Assembly (NCBI GenBank): GCA_020444515.1
Contig: JAHLKX010000006.1
Coordinates: 186,001-250,000 of the forward strand
DNA: 64,000 nt
Direction: 5' to 3'
Origin: Bacteroidota bacterium
Lineage (GTDB): Bacteria > Bacteroidota > Bacteroidia > Bacteroidales > JAADJA01
The position numbers and the translations under genes were made by a program. Position 1 is the stretch's first letter. Each line of letters starts with the position of its first letter. Below the pieces are notes generated by a model. That model was not told the DNA's origin and did no database searches. It saw only the letters and a list, made by a program, of their open reading frames with translations. Below, piece by piece: positions 8,983 through 17,757 of this stretch.

Positions 8983-9861
8983 CTAAAAGTTCACCTCTCC
9001 GGGCATGCCGATTTTGAGGGTACCATCGTTGTCAACCCTTATTTTTACTGCATAAACAAGGTTTACCCGTTCTTCTTTGGTTTGAATGATCTTGGGTGTA
9101 AATTCAGAGCTTTCCGAAATCCAGCTAATGATTCCACTTAATTTCCTGTTCGACTCACCATTTTTGTCGATTAACACCTCCACTTCCTGTCCGAGTTTGA
9201 TACTTGGGAGTATTGCGCCACTCACATATACCCGAATGTACATAGGGTCGGTATTGGCAATTTTATAGAGTGGTTTGCCAAAGGCTGTAATCTCGCCTTC
9301 CTCTGCGAATTTGTCAAGAACTACGCCTGCAAGCGGATTCCTGATTTTACATTTTTGAAGGTTTTCCTCTACCTGATCGATTTGTGCGCTGATCACCTCC
9401 TGTTCAGCCAAAACAGCGTTTTTTTGAGTTTTGATGGAGCTGATCTGTTTGTTGATCAGATCAATTTTGCCATTGATATCATCGAGTTGTTTTTGCGTTG
9501 CCGCTCCGTCTTTCAGCATATTTGCAATTCGGTTCTTATCTATCAGTAGGTTGGCTTTCTGCTGTTCCTGAACCTCAATCTGGGCATTGATATTTGAAAT
9601 ATTGGAGTTCACTGCATTTTTTTGTGCTTTTAATTGTTTGCGTTTTAGAATCAGGTCGGTGGTGTCGATTGTTGCCACCAGTTGCCCTTTCGTAAGTTTT
9701 TGTCCCTCTTTAATGTTAAGCGTCAACAGCTTGCCGTTGGCTTCAGCAGAAACGACCACATCATCCACTTCAAAATTTCCGTAAGCATCCGATCGCTCCT
9801 GAACACCTGAACAAGCGGAAAGAACCATCATTAATAATATCCAATAATGCATTGTTTTCAT
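8983..9861 (-). CDS. HlyD/YbhG-type membrane-fusion adaptor lipoprotein
   Basis: A 292-residue lipoprotein (lipobox VLSAC at residues 13-17). A biotinyl-lipoyl half domain lies at about residues 35-65 (VSAEANGKLLTLNIKEGQKL), a long coiled-coil hairpin at about 70-175, the second lipoyl half at NPLAGVVLDKFAEEGE, and a C-terminal beta-barrel. This is the adaptor of a tripartite exporter, bridging the ABC-2 permeases of the inner membrane and the TolC-like channel encoded just upstream. It matches E. coli YbhG in size and layout. It is 11 bases after the TolC gene, clearly in the same operon. Confidence 0.9.
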   Translation of the reverse strand: MKTMHYWILLMMVLSACSGVQERSDAYGNFEVDDVVVSAEANGKLLTLNIKEGQKLTKGQLVATIDTTDLILKRKQLKAQKNAVNSNISNINAQIEVQEQQKANLLIDKNRIANMLKDGAATQKQLDDINGKIDLINKQISSIKTQKNAVLAEQEVISAQIDQVEENLQKCKIRNPLAGVVLDKFAEEGEITAFGKPLYKIANTDPMYIRVYVSGAILPSIKLGQEVEVLIDKNGESNRKLSGIISWISESSEFTPKIIQTKEERVNLVYAVKIRVDNDGTLKIGMPGEVNF

Positions 9862-9872
9862 ATGCCTTGTAT

Positions 9873-11141
9873 TTATAAATTACCGGTTGTTGTTATATAT
9901 TCTGTTTTTGCTTGCAGCAGCTCAATCCGGTGAATCTGCATGTCAAGCCTGGCTTTTGATTCGGCATTGAGCTCCGTAAGGTAATCCGAGGAGGTTATGG
10001 TACCGTTTTTCAGTTGTGATGATGCCGAAGCGCTGATTTTTTCGCGCAATCGGATCAGTTCCTGGTCACGCTTAATTTTTTCTTCGATTTTTGAAATTTC
10101 TGACTTTTTATTAGTTAGATCGGCGTGGATATTTTTTGTAAAAGTCTCTTTTTGGGTGTCAATGATTTGGTTTTGCAGATCAAGTACCTCTCGCTCTTTT
10201 CGGCTTTTATTCCAATCCCAAAAACTCCAGTTAAGACGTGCTCCAATCATATAATAATCGGTGAATTCATTTTTCAGCATATCAAATCCCGGTCGCCCAT
10301 ATCCGGCCTGACCAAAAGCTGAAAGTTTTGGTAAGTTATGGGAATGGGTAAGTTGCTTGCTGGCATCGATCTTCTTCTGCTGGATTTTCATCAGGTTGTA
10401 TTCCGGGCGATTAAGTGTGAACTCATCAAGAGGTATTTTAATTTCGGGTTGAAGAAACCTGGTTTTTTCGGTTAGCGTCATCCCTGTGTAATCATTCAGC
10501 ACCGAAATAGCCGCAGCCATTGAAATTTTTAAATCATCCAGGGCCTGTTCAATGGTAATTATTTCTGCTTTTAATACATCACCATTGGAGGCCAGGATAA
10601 TCCCGTTTTGTATGCCTGATTCCACCTCTTTTAACCTTGCCTCAAGCGTCGCTTTGTGGAGTTGCAAAACATTTGTGTTTTCTCTTAACAAAAGGATTGT
10701 GAAATAGATGGAGTTGATTTTTTGCTTGAGGTTAAAATGTTCAATTTCGATTTTTTGCTGATCAAGATCAAGATTGGTTTCTTCAATTTCTTTTTGATAT
10801 TTGGTGATCCCACCATCGTATATTACCTGATTAACATCCAGCGAAAATTTATACCAGTCCTTGTCCAATGGCTCGATACCTGAAATGGGTAGATTTTGTA
10901 AGGGAACCTTGGTTACATCAGATTGGTATGAAACCTGGCCATTGATTGCCATTGATGGGAGATAGCTTTTGTTAAGGTTTTTTATTTTCAGCTCATTTTT
11001 TTCGTCCAGCAAAGCTTTTTGCCGTGTGAGGGGATAATGGATGATGGCGCTGTCGCGACAGGCTTCCAGCGTAATGGTTTCCTGGGTATAAGCCATAGTT
11101 ATCATGATGGCAAATAAACCGGTAATGATAAGTTTATTCAT
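9873..11141 (-). CDS. TolC-family outer-membrane efflux channel
   Basis: A 422-residue protein with a signal peptide ending at MAYTQ, then the two tandem alpha/beta repeats of outer-membrane efflux proteins: a first half starting ITLEACRDSAIIHYPLTRQKA, strand segments such as WYKFSLDVNQVIYDGG and YMIGARLNWSFWDWNKSRKE, and long helical coiled coils between them. Three copies would form the trans-periplasmic tunnel. Its ATG overlaps the TGA of the TetR gene in an ATGA, so the two are translationally coupled, and the adaptor gene follows after 11 bases. It supplies the outer-membrane exit for the exporter encoded by this operon. E. coli lacks a dedicated TolC gene in the ybh operon, so this is an expanded version. 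Confidence 0.9.
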   Translation of the reverse strand: MNKLIITGLFAIMITMAYTQETITLEACRDSAIIHYPLTRQKALLDEKNELKIKNLNKSYLPSMAINGQVSYQSDVTKVPLQNLPISGIEPLDKDWYKFSLDVNQVIYDGGITKYQKEIEETNLDLDQQKIEIEHFNLKQKINSIYFTILLLRENTNVLQLHKATLEARLKEVESGIQNGIILASNGDVLKAEIITIEQALDDLKISMAAAISVLNDYTGMTLTEKTRFLQPEIKIPLDEFTLNRPEYNLMKIQQKKIDASKQLTHSHNLPKLSAFGQAGYGRPGFDMLKNEFTDYYMIGARLNWSFWDWNKSRKEREVLDLQNQIIDTQKETFTKNIHADLTNKKSEISKIEEKIKRDQELIRLREKISASASSQLKNGTITSSDYLTELNAESKARLDMQIHRIELLQAKTEYITTTGNL

Positions 11142-11746
11142 TTTTTAATCGCATTGATGATGAATTCAGGGACTGATTTTTTGCGTTCTTCCACAAAAAG
11201 GGTAAATGCCTTATCATCTTTTGTGAACATGATATTTTTAAGAATTGGTTTTGCAACAAATGGGAAAATGCACATAGCCAGTAGGTTGGTTAGTAAATTT
11301 CTGGGATCAATCGGTTTAATGGCTCCCTTTTCAATTTCAGTTTGTATCTGCTGTAGAAAAATCTGAGGCTCGATACCCAAATTCGAGATCAGGTCCACGA
11401 TCCGCTTTGGGTTTTGACTGAGTTCATGCAAGACAAATCCCGGGATAAATGGGTTTTGAATGAAAATATCAATGTATTTTTCAGCAAAAAAACGGATCTT
11501 ATCAAACAAAGGCATATCGGACTTGAGCAATTCAATTACCTGTGGAACCATGGTATAAAAAGCTTCTTTAAATACCTCCTCAAAAAGTTTGTCTTTGTTC
11601 CGGTAATAATAGTGAAGCAATGCTTTGTTGATTCCGGCCTCATCAGCTATTTCTTGCATACGCGCACCTTCAAATCCCTTGTGGGTAAATACAACACGTG
11701 CTGCCTTCAATATCTTTTGTTCCGTATTTAAATCTTTCTGTGTCAT
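11138..11746 (-). CDS. TetR-family transcriptional regulator of the efflux operon
   Basis: A 202-residue regulator. Residues about 8-55 are a TetR helix-turn-helix domain (ILKAARVVFTHKGFEGARM, EIADEAGINKALLHYYYRNKD), and the remainder is a helical ligand-binding domain of unknown specificity. It is the first gene of the exporter operon and is fused to the TolC gene by an ATGA overlap. Upstream, TTG-N20-TACTTTTG forms a promoter, and GTTTAAC/GTTAAAC elements in 13-bp phase lie over the expected transcription start, the usual place for autorepression. The arrangement parallels E. coli CecR (YbiH), which controls ybhGFSR. The inducer is unknown. Confidence 0.9.
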   Translation of the reverse strand: MTQKDLNTEQKILKAARVVFTHKGFEGARMQEIADEAGINKALLHYYYRNKDKLFEEVFKEAFYTMVPQVIELLKSDMPLFDKIRFFAEKYIDIFIQNPFIPGFVLHELSQNPKRIVDLISNLGIEPQIFLQQIQTEIEKGAIKPIDPRNLLTNLLAMCIFPFVAKPILKNIMFTKDDKAFTLFVEERKKSVPEFIINAIKK

Positions 11747-11762
11747 CCAGGTTTTAATTACA

Positions 11763-11799
11763 TGGTTTAACCTTTAAGTTTAACTAAATGGTTAAACCA
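11763..11799 (-). promoter_or_regulatory. Predicted TetR operator with three elements in 13-bp phase
   Basis: The outer arms TGGTTTAACC (11763-11772) and GGTTAAACCA (11790-11799) are a perfect 10-bp inverted repeat. Inside, GTTTAAC occurs at 11765 and 11778 and its inverse GTTAAAC at 11791, exactly 13 bases apart. The last two form a 20-bp palindrome with a 6-bp centre. The site is just downstream of the -7 element of the TetR promoter, so binding would block initiation. Confidence 0.7.
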
Positions 11800-11805
11800 G
11801 GTGGA

Positions 11806-11836
11806 CAAAAGTAATATATAGAGAATGATTTGTCAA
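11806..11836 (-). promoter_or_regulatory. Promoter of the tetR-tolC-hlyD-ABC operon
   Basis: On the minus strand TTGACA begins at 11836 and TACTTTTG lies at 11813-11806, a spacing of 20 bases between TTG and TA. Both match the Bacteroidota -33 (TTG/TTTG) and -7 (TAnnTTTG) elements with the usual spacing. The predicted start falls inside the operator at 11763-11799. Confidence 0.65.
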
Positions 11837-11875
11837 GTTTTAATTAAAAAAAGTGTGAAAATTTTTTGTAACTGA

Positions 11876-12880
11876 TTAGTTTACAAATCTTAGAGAATGA
11901 GCCAGGGATTCCATCTGGATCATCAAATCACGCTTGGGTGCATTGGGTGCATATACATATCCATCAATGGTAACCACTTTATTGGTACGTTCATCAACAA
12001 AAGTATAGTTGATAAATGGCCCTCCCATGAAATCATTTTCCAGTTTCCAAAGGCCCCGTGTTTCGACGGCAAACAATCCATTAAATTCAATTCGTTTCGA
12101 AATAATGGGTGAATAATCTTCTGCGACTATCATATATGATCCTTCACTGGGTCCCGGAACAAATTCTTCGGTCATCACATCACGGAACGACAGGATCCTT
12201 TTCACATCAAAAGCAATGGTATCCACATAGTCGTATGTATAAATGAGCAAGCCCTGGCTGTTTTGTTTGGTTTCTTTCCTGATCCACATAAAATCTTCCT
12301 TCTGGGTGGCAATGTAAAATCCACTTGGGATTTCCATGGTAAAACCGAAATTGGATTTAAGTTTGTTCATGATGTCACGATCACGAAAACTATGGAATGT
12401 CTTAATCAGACGCTCGTACTCCGATTGCATGAGGATGTCATAGATTACTTTCTTTTTTTCATCAAAAAAAGCAACAAAGGATTCATTGGAGGGTGCCGTA
12501 ATTCGAATAACCCGTTGCGGACTTGCCCATAAATCCTTTTTGGCCTCAATGGTTGCCTTTGAAACCCGGTCATCAATATTCACGATGAAAATATTGTGAT
12601 GCGCCCTGAACATCTTGTTAGATTCCAGTTTAGGTAGCGGTATATGTGCCATTTCAAAGAGGGGTTCCAATTGTGGTAAAACTTCATAATCCTGGTTGAA
12701 ATATTGCCTGATGGTTTCACCAACAATACCTTCCCATCGCACTTCGCTATTGGTAGAAACAATCATTTCAGCTGTTTTACCTGAAGATCGGGTAACTCCT
12801 GTCTTTTTATCACCAGTGCATGAATAAATAATCAGAGCTACCATTACAAAGGGAAAGAAAACGCGAAAGGATTTCATCAT
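11876..12880 (-). CDS. DUF4837 family lipoprotein
   Basis: A 334-residue lipoprotein: MMKSFRVFFPFVMVALIIYSC, with the lipidated Cys at residue 21, followed by CTGDKKTG. The body matches the Bacteroidota-specific DUF4837 family by features such as IVGETIRQYFNQDYEVLPQ, NIFIVNIDDRVSKATI and ETRGLWKLENDFMGGPF. It has no recognised catalytic motif, and the function of the family is unknown. It lies between the TetR promoter region and the MltD-like gene and ends 129 bases before the TetR start. The preceding mltD-like gene ends 80 bases away, so it could be in one transcript with that gene. Confidence 0.8.
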   Translation of the reverse strand: MMKSFRVFFPFVMVALIIYSCTGDKKTGVTRSSGKTAEMIVSTNSEVRWEGIVGETIRQYFNQDYEVLPQLEPLFEMAHIPLPKLESNKMFRAHHNIFIVNIDDRVSKATIEAKKDLWASPQRVIRITAPSNESFVAFFDEKKKVIYDILMQSEYERLIKTFHSFRDRDIMNKLKSNFGFTMEIPSGFYIATQKEDFMWIRKETKQNSQGLLIYTYDYVDTIAFDVKRILSFRDVMTEEFVPGPSEGSYMIVAEDYSPIISKRIEFNGLFAVETRGLWKLENDFMGGPFINYTFVDERTNKVVTIDGYVYAPNAPKRDLMIQMESLAHSLRFVN

Positions 12881-12960
12881 TAAATGAATTTAGGGTTAGA
12901 CTTCCAAAATACGAAATTAATGCGAACCCAAGATCCCTGAAAGCATAAATTCACGGATGA

Positions 12961-14700
12961 TCAGCTTTTGACGGCCACCTTCAGTTTTTGGCCCGGCTTT
13001 AGTCGTTTAGAGTTATGGATGTTATTGAGTTTCTTGATCTGGTCCACAGTTACGCCTTCATACAATTTGGCAATGTCCCAGAGGGTGTCGCCTTTTCGAA
13101 CGGTATGATAAACGACATTTTGCCCGCTATTATTGCTTTCCGATTTTGCAATCGTCGTTTCTTTGGTTTTAGGTTCGTAAACGATTAACTTTTGATTGGG
13201 GTGAATGGTGTTGCTCGAGAGGTTGTTCCATTTTTTTAGGTCGACCACCGAACATTTATATTTATTGGCGATCAGCCCGAGATTTTCACCGTTCCTTACG
13301 GTGTGATAGCCTTTATCCCGGGATGAAATGTCCGTGCTTGATGAGGATGAACTGCTTTTTGTGGTACCGGAATAACCGGGTGCATAAACAACCAGCTTTT
13401 GACCGGGATAAATGGTGTTGCTCCTCAGATTGTTCCAACTTTTCAGACTGCTCACACCAATTCGGTAACGTTGAGCGATCAGTCCCAGGTTTTCACCCGA
13501 TCTTACGACATGGATATTGCGCTCCTGTGCCTTTTTGATCTCAGCAAGCAATTTTTCCTTTTCAATGCCTTTTTCTGTTTTATAGGCATACAGTGCGGTT
13601 TCATTATCGATATAATCCGGAACACGATAGGCTGGCAGACGCAGAATATAAGGTTTGTCTTTGGTTGCCGGAATAATGCCTGATTTATAAGCCGGGTTCA
13701 GCACTTTCAGGTCATCCCGGGGGATATTCATCATCTCGGCGATTTGATCAAAAGAAAGTACATCCTTTACGGTAACTGTATCAATCTCAGCCGCCAGAAT
13801 TCCCGGATGGACCGGATATAAATTATGTTCAGCTGCATAATTCATGATATAGGCCACAGCAATAAAAGCCGGTACATATCCCCTGGTTTCCCGCGGGAGA
13901 TAAGGCCATATGGCCCAGTAGCTTTTGGTTCCTCCGGCTCTGCGGATGGCCCTGTTCACATTGCCTGCGCCACTATTATAAGCTGCCAGTGCCAACGACC
14001 AGTTCCCGTATATTTTGTGGAGATCTTTGAGATGTCGGCAGGCTGCATCGGTTGATTTATAAGGATCAAAACGATCGTCAACAATGGTATTGACTTTCAA
14101 ACCATATAACTTACCGGTACCGTACATAAATTGCCACAAACCTTTGGCTCCGGCCCTTGAATTGGCCGTTGGATTCAACGCTGATTCAACCACTGCCAGA
14201 TATTTCAGCTCCAGCGGCATATTGTATTTATCGAGTTGTTCTTCAAATAAGGGGAAATAGATTTCAGCCAGGCCCAGCACACGGGAAACCAGATCCCGCT
14301 TTTTGACCGCGTAAACGTTGATATAGTTTTTAACATATTTGTTAAATCCCAATTCCACCAACATTTCGCGATTTAAATCTGCTATTCTTTTTTCAATTAC
14401 CGAATCAGGATATAGAGGTACTGAATCGGGTGGAAAATGATAAACATTGAGGACAGCAGTATCGGTGGTAAATTCTCTGTCGCTGTAAAAGGTCAATAAT
14501 ACGAGGCTGTCGAGCATATCCATCACCTGATCATTGGTGGCGATCTCTATTGTTGGCGTAATTTGGTCCAGTTCTGCCACAACCGAGTCTGGTGCAGATT
14601 GCAGAGCGGAGTCAACTTCAGCTTGTGAAAAGCTATTAGGCTGAATCACCATGGTAAATATAAGCAGAATGGCAGTACATGCCAGTGAATTATTTTTCAT
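12961..14700 (-). CDS. mltD: MltD-like lytic transglycosylase with three LysM domains
   Basis: The product is 579 residues with a signal peptide ending around NSFSQA. The SLT catalytic domain, about residues 150-270, has the catalytic Glu in AVVESALNP and the motifs GAKGLWQFMYGTG and ALAAYNSGAGNVNRAI. Three LysM peptidoglycan-binding domains follow, starting IHVVRSGENLGLIA, YHTVRNGENLGLIA and YHTVRKGDTLWDIA, the last at the C-terminus, separated by Ser-rich linkers. It cleaves peptidoglycan glycan strands in the periplasm, as E. coli MltD does; LysM anchors it to the wall. Its promoter is clear (14759-14790). It is the second lytic transglycosylase in the window, with a different architecture from mltF. 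Confidence 0.9.
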   Translation of the reverse strand: MKNNSLACTAILLIFTMVIQPNSFSQAEVDSALQSAPDSVVAELDQITPTIEIATNDQVMDMLDSLVLLTFYSDREFTTDTAVLNVYHFPPDSVPLYPDSVIEKRIADLNREMLVELGFNKYVKNYINVYAVKKRDLVSRVLGLAEIYFPLFEEQLDKYNMPLELKYLAVVESALNPTANSRAGAKGLWQFMYGTGKLYGLKVNTIVDDRFDPYKSTDAACRHLKDLHKIYGNWSLALAAYNSGAGNVNRAIRRAGGTKSYWAIWPYLPRETRGYVPAFIAVAYIMNYAAEHNLYPVHPGILAAEIDTVTVKDVLSFDQIAEMMNIPRDDLKVLNPAYKSGIIPATKDKPYILRLPAYRVPDYIDNETALYAYKTEKGIEKEKLLAEIKKAQERNIHVVRSGENLGLIAQRYRIGVSSLKSWNNLRSNTIYPGQKLVVYAPGYSGTTKSSSSSSSTDISSRDKGYHTVRNGENLGLIANKYKCSVVDLKKWNNLSSNTIHPNQKLIVYEPKTKETTIAKSESNNSGQNVVYHTVRKGDTLWDIAKLYEGVTVDQIKKLNNIHNSKRLKPGQKLKVAVKS

Positions 14701-14758
14701 TTTTCAGATAGCGATTTACAAAATATGAAAATAGTACGTGAATGCCAAAGATTCGTTG

Positions 14759-14790
14759 CAAAACTATAATAATTAACGGGAGCTTATCAA
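14759..14790 (-). promoter_or_regulatory. Promoter of the mltD-like gene
   Basis: TTG at 14790-14788 and TAGTTTTG at 14766-14759 on the minus strand, 21 bases apart, match the Bacteroidota -33/-7 consensus. The leader would be about 50 bases. Confidence 0.55.
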
Positions 14791-14859
14791 GGAAATTATT
14801 CCGGCTTTATCAAACGGGGAATAAATTGATCGATATTACATGTTTTCAGAAGGTTAAGC

Positions 14860-15066
14860 TTAGCTTTGTTCCTTCTTATCAACAGAATCATTCTTCTCTT
14901 TCGAAGAATCGTCAGGGTTGATGCCGTCTTTGAATTCCCTGACTCCTTTGCCAAGGCCGCGCATCAGTTCAGGTATTTTTTTACCGCCAAAAAGTAATAA
15001 AACGACCAGCACGATGAGAACGATCTGCCAGGGGCCTATGATACCAAGTAAGATTGTAGTTACCAT
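14860..15066 (-). CDS. tatA: Twin-arginine translocase subunit TatA/TatE
   Basis: A 68-residue protein with one N-terminal membrane helix (IGPWQIVLIVLVVLLLFGGKK), the FGGKKIPELMRGLGKG hinge and amphipathic helix characteristic of TatA, and a charged, Lys/Asp-rich tail. TatA forms the size-fitting pore through which folded proteins with twin-arginine signals cross the inner membrane. No TatC is encoded in this window. A TACATTTG -7 element lies at 15087-15094 on the minus strand. It is divergent from the deiminase-like gene. Confidence 0.93.
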   Translation of the reverse strand: MVTTILLGIIGPWQIVLIVLVVLLLFGGKKIPELMRGLGKGVREFKDGINPDDSSKEKNDSVDKKEQS

Positions 15067-15086
15067 TTTACGTAAGATTTATACTG

Positions 15087-15094
15087 CAAATGTA
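15087..15094 (-). promoter_or_regulatory. Candidate -7 element of tatA (TACATTTG)
   Basis: TACATTTG on the minus strand, 20 bases upstream of the tatA ATG. The -33 element is not obvious. Confidence 0.4.
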
Positions 15095-15206
15095 CAAATT
15101 ATTAAATATGGAAAAAAAAGATCTTCTTAATAGCTCATTCGTGTATGCAACTTTCTTATATCTAAAAAAGTCTATTTTTACACATCTTTTCAATCATTTG
15201 GTAAAT

Positions 15207-17618
15207 ATGAAAAATACGGTTTACTATTCTTTGTTTGTGGTCATTATTTTGACTTTTGGCATAAGACTATCTGCCCAGGAGAATTTGGTGCGAAAACCCT
15301 ACACCCTCACCCATCATATGACGCCTGAGGAAAAGGCATTGTTTCATACGGTCGGCGATGGTTATGAAGCAACTGATCCCCCACCCGGAGTGGTCCATAA
15401 TATTGCAGAGTTTGAAAAGATGGAAGGGGTGTTGATCGCTTATCCAAATGCTTTCGGTGTTCCTTATACCCTCATTGCGGCTTTATCTGATATTACCATG
15501 GTTACTACCATTGTGGAAGATGCAGCCTCCCAAACCTATGTTACTAATCAATATCAGTCGCATGGTGTAAAAATGGATCATACAAACTTCCTGGTTGCAG
15601 ATTTAAACTCCTACTGGACCCGCGATTATGGTCCATGGTATGTGCGTTATGGCGATGACCAAATCGGGATCGTCGATTTTATATATAATCGACCCAATCG
15701 TCCTGATGATAACGCCATCCCATCAGCCATGGCGAATTTTTTAGGTATAGAATGGTTCGGAATGGACCTGATCACAGCAGGTGGAAATTACATGACCGAT
15801 GGATATGGTATGTCCGCATCCTCCGAACTCATCTGGGAAGAAAACCCTACCCTTTCTCCTGCAGATATTGACCAAATGGTATTGGATTACCTGGGTGTCT
15901 ATGAGTATCATGTAGTTCCCGATCCCAATAATACCTATATTGATCATATCGACTGCTGGGGAAAATACCTGGATGTCGACAAAGTGCTGATCCGCGAAGT
16001 TCCTGAATCACACCCACAATATGATGAGATTGAAGCCACGGCTGCTTATTTTGAATCACAACTTACACCCTGGGGAAATCATTACGAGGTTTACCGGGTT
16101 TGGACACCCAATAATGAACCGTATACAAATTCATTAATTCTAAATGACCATGTTTTTGTACCTATCGAAGGTGGGCAATGGGACGATGAAGCACTGGCCG
16201 CATATGAAGAGGCCATGCCCGGTTATGTAGTTCAGGGCTTTACCGGTGCATGGGAGTCAACCGATGCGCTGCACTGCCGCACCAAAGGGATCGCAGACAG
16301 AAATACTTTGTATATAGAACATTTTCCTTTGCTGGGTGATCAGCCGGTTCAGACCGAATATGAAATTGAGGCAGTTATAACGGCCTATAGTGGCGAAGCT
16401 ATCAATCCCAACGACGTCCTCCTGAGGTATTGGATCAATGACGAATTGCAACCCGATATCGTGATGAATTATGAGGGGAATAAAGTGTATTCGGCTACCA
16501 TTACGGCCGGGATGGAAGGGTCCAAAATGGAATATTACATTACTGCTACTGATGAAGGTGGTAACGTTGGAAATCACCCTTTTATCGGCGAACCCGATCC
16601 ACATGTATTTTTCGTGGGAGAAGAACTTTTTGCCGGAATGAATTTGGATGTAAGCGAGATTTCAGTCTGGGTCAACCAGGGATATACAGATGAGCAAGCA
16701 TTTAATATTTCCAGCGTTGGTGGACTGGCATTAAATTATGAGTTGGAAGCCTCATCAGCCATTTTGGAAGATTATGAATATGAATTGGATAACAGTCCGG
16801 CACAATTTGCCTGGGATGACAATACTTACACTGAATTGGGCTGGACGGAGTTTGAAGTGGATAATGTGGTAGGAAATATTGGTGGCTGGTCAATCGACTT
16901 TACCTGGAATACCGATCAGTATGGTTATGAAAGTACTTTCTGGGCTGAATCACCTGACGGGACGCAAGCCATTATCGCTTCAGGTATTGCTGACGGCACT
17001 TACAGCATCAGTCTGGATGCTTTTAATGGTGAGTCGATGGATGGCACCTGGAAGGTTTGGATCACCGATGATTATGGCGATGGCGGCCATCAGGCCACTG
17101 ATATCACGGTAACGATCACAAAATCCTATACCATTGTCAACTGGCTGAGTGTTGAGCCGGCCTCGGGATCACTAATGCCTGATGAGTCTCAAACAATTAC
17201 GGTTACCTGCGATGGTACAATTTTGCCACTTGGTGATTATGTTGGTCATATTTATGTGTCTTCCAATGATCCGGAGAATGAATATACTGATATTCCGGTC
17301 TATTTTACCGTGGATTATGCATCAGCCGTCGATCCCATTAATACCGCGGGGGTATCGATCAGTGCTTATCCAAATCCATTTAATTCTTATACCTCATTCG
17401 ATATCAATACCACAGAGTCGTTGAACCTTCAGCTATCGGTTTACAGCGCAAATGGTCAGTTGATCCGAATCGTGGCTGATGAAAATATAGCGGGACATAA
17501 AACAATCCAATGGGATGGTGATGATGATTCTGGACAGCCTGTCAAAAAAGGCCTCTATTTTTACCGTCTTAAAGCCGGGGAAACTCAGCAAACTGGAAAA
17601 CTGATTTACCTGGATTAG
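15207..17618 (+). CDS. Secreted peptidylarginine-deiminase-like protein with P-domain and T9SS sorting domain
   Basis: I chose the ATG at 15207 because it starts a signal peptide (MKNTVYYSLFVVIILTFGI) ending near LSAQ, giving 803 residues; the frame is open further upstream. Residues about 60-400 form a porphyromonad-type peptidylarginine/agmatine deiminase domain: Asp140 in TRDYGPW, His247 and Asp249 in YIDHIDCWG, Asn308 and Cys357 in DALHCRT. These match the catalytic residues I recall for P. gingivalis PPAD (Asp130, His236, Asp238, Asn297, Cys351) in order and near-identical spacing. An Ig-like segment, a proprotein-convertase P-domain (about 555-650) and a C-terminal sorting domain with YPNPFNSYTSF follow. 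It is a predicted secreted enzyme converting arginine to citrulline or deiminating agmatine. Peptide specificity is not proven. Confidence 0.85.
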   Translation: MKNTVYYSLFVVIILTFGIRLSAQENLVRKPYTLTHHMTPEEKALFHTVGDGYEATDPPPGVVHNIAEFEKMEGVLIAYPNAFGVPYTLIAALSDITMVTTIVEDAASQTYVTNQYQSHGVKMDHTNFLVADLNSYWTRDYGPWYVRYGDDQIGIVDFIYNRPNRPDDNAIPSAMANFLGIEWFGMDLITAGGNYMTDGYGMSASSELIWEENPTLSPADIDQMVLDYLGVYEYHVVPDPNNTYIDHIDCWGKYLDVDKVLIREVPESHPQYDEIEATAAYFESQLTPWGNHYEVYRVWTPNNEPYTNSLILNDHVFVPIEGGQWDDEALAAYEEAMPGYVVQGFTGAWESTDALHCRTKGIADRNTLYIEHFPLLGDQPVQTEYEIEAVITAYSGEAINPNDVLLRYWINDELQPDIVMNYEGNKVYSATITAGMEGSKMEYYITATDEGGNVGNHPFIGEPDPHVFFVGEELFAGMNLDVSEISVWVNQGYTDEQAFNISSVGGLALNYELEASSAILEDYEYELDNSPAQFAWDDNTYTELGWTEFEVDNVVGNIGGWSIDFTWNTDQYGYESTFWAESPDGTQAIIASGIADGTYSISLDAFNGESMDGTWKVWITDDYGDGGHQATDITVTITKSYTIVNWLSVEPASGSLMPDESQTITVTCDGTILPLGDYVGHIYVSSNDPENEYTDIPVYFTVDYASAVDPINTAGVSISAYPNPFNSYTSFDINTTESLNLQLSVYSANGQLIRIVADENIAGHKTIQWDGDDDSGQPVKKGLYFYRLKAGETQQTGKLIYLD

Positions 17619-17640
17619 ATACCTTTTTCTCAACATTTAC

Positions 17641-17696
17641 AAAAGGAGGTTTTGAGTTTTAGTTTGCTTAATGAAACCTAAATGAAATCTCCTTTT
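17641..17696 (+). terminator. Possible hairpin terminator after the deiminase-like gene
   Basis: AAAAGGAG at 17641-17648 pairs with CTCCTTTT at 17689-17696 around a long loop that contains a second small stem (AGGTTT/AAACCT), followed by a T-rich run. Weak because of the loop length. Confidence 0.35.
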
Positions 17697-17757
17697 CTTT
17701 TTCAGGTGGGCAAACCCAACTTTTCGTATTTTAGCTATTCATATAACATTACCTCTT

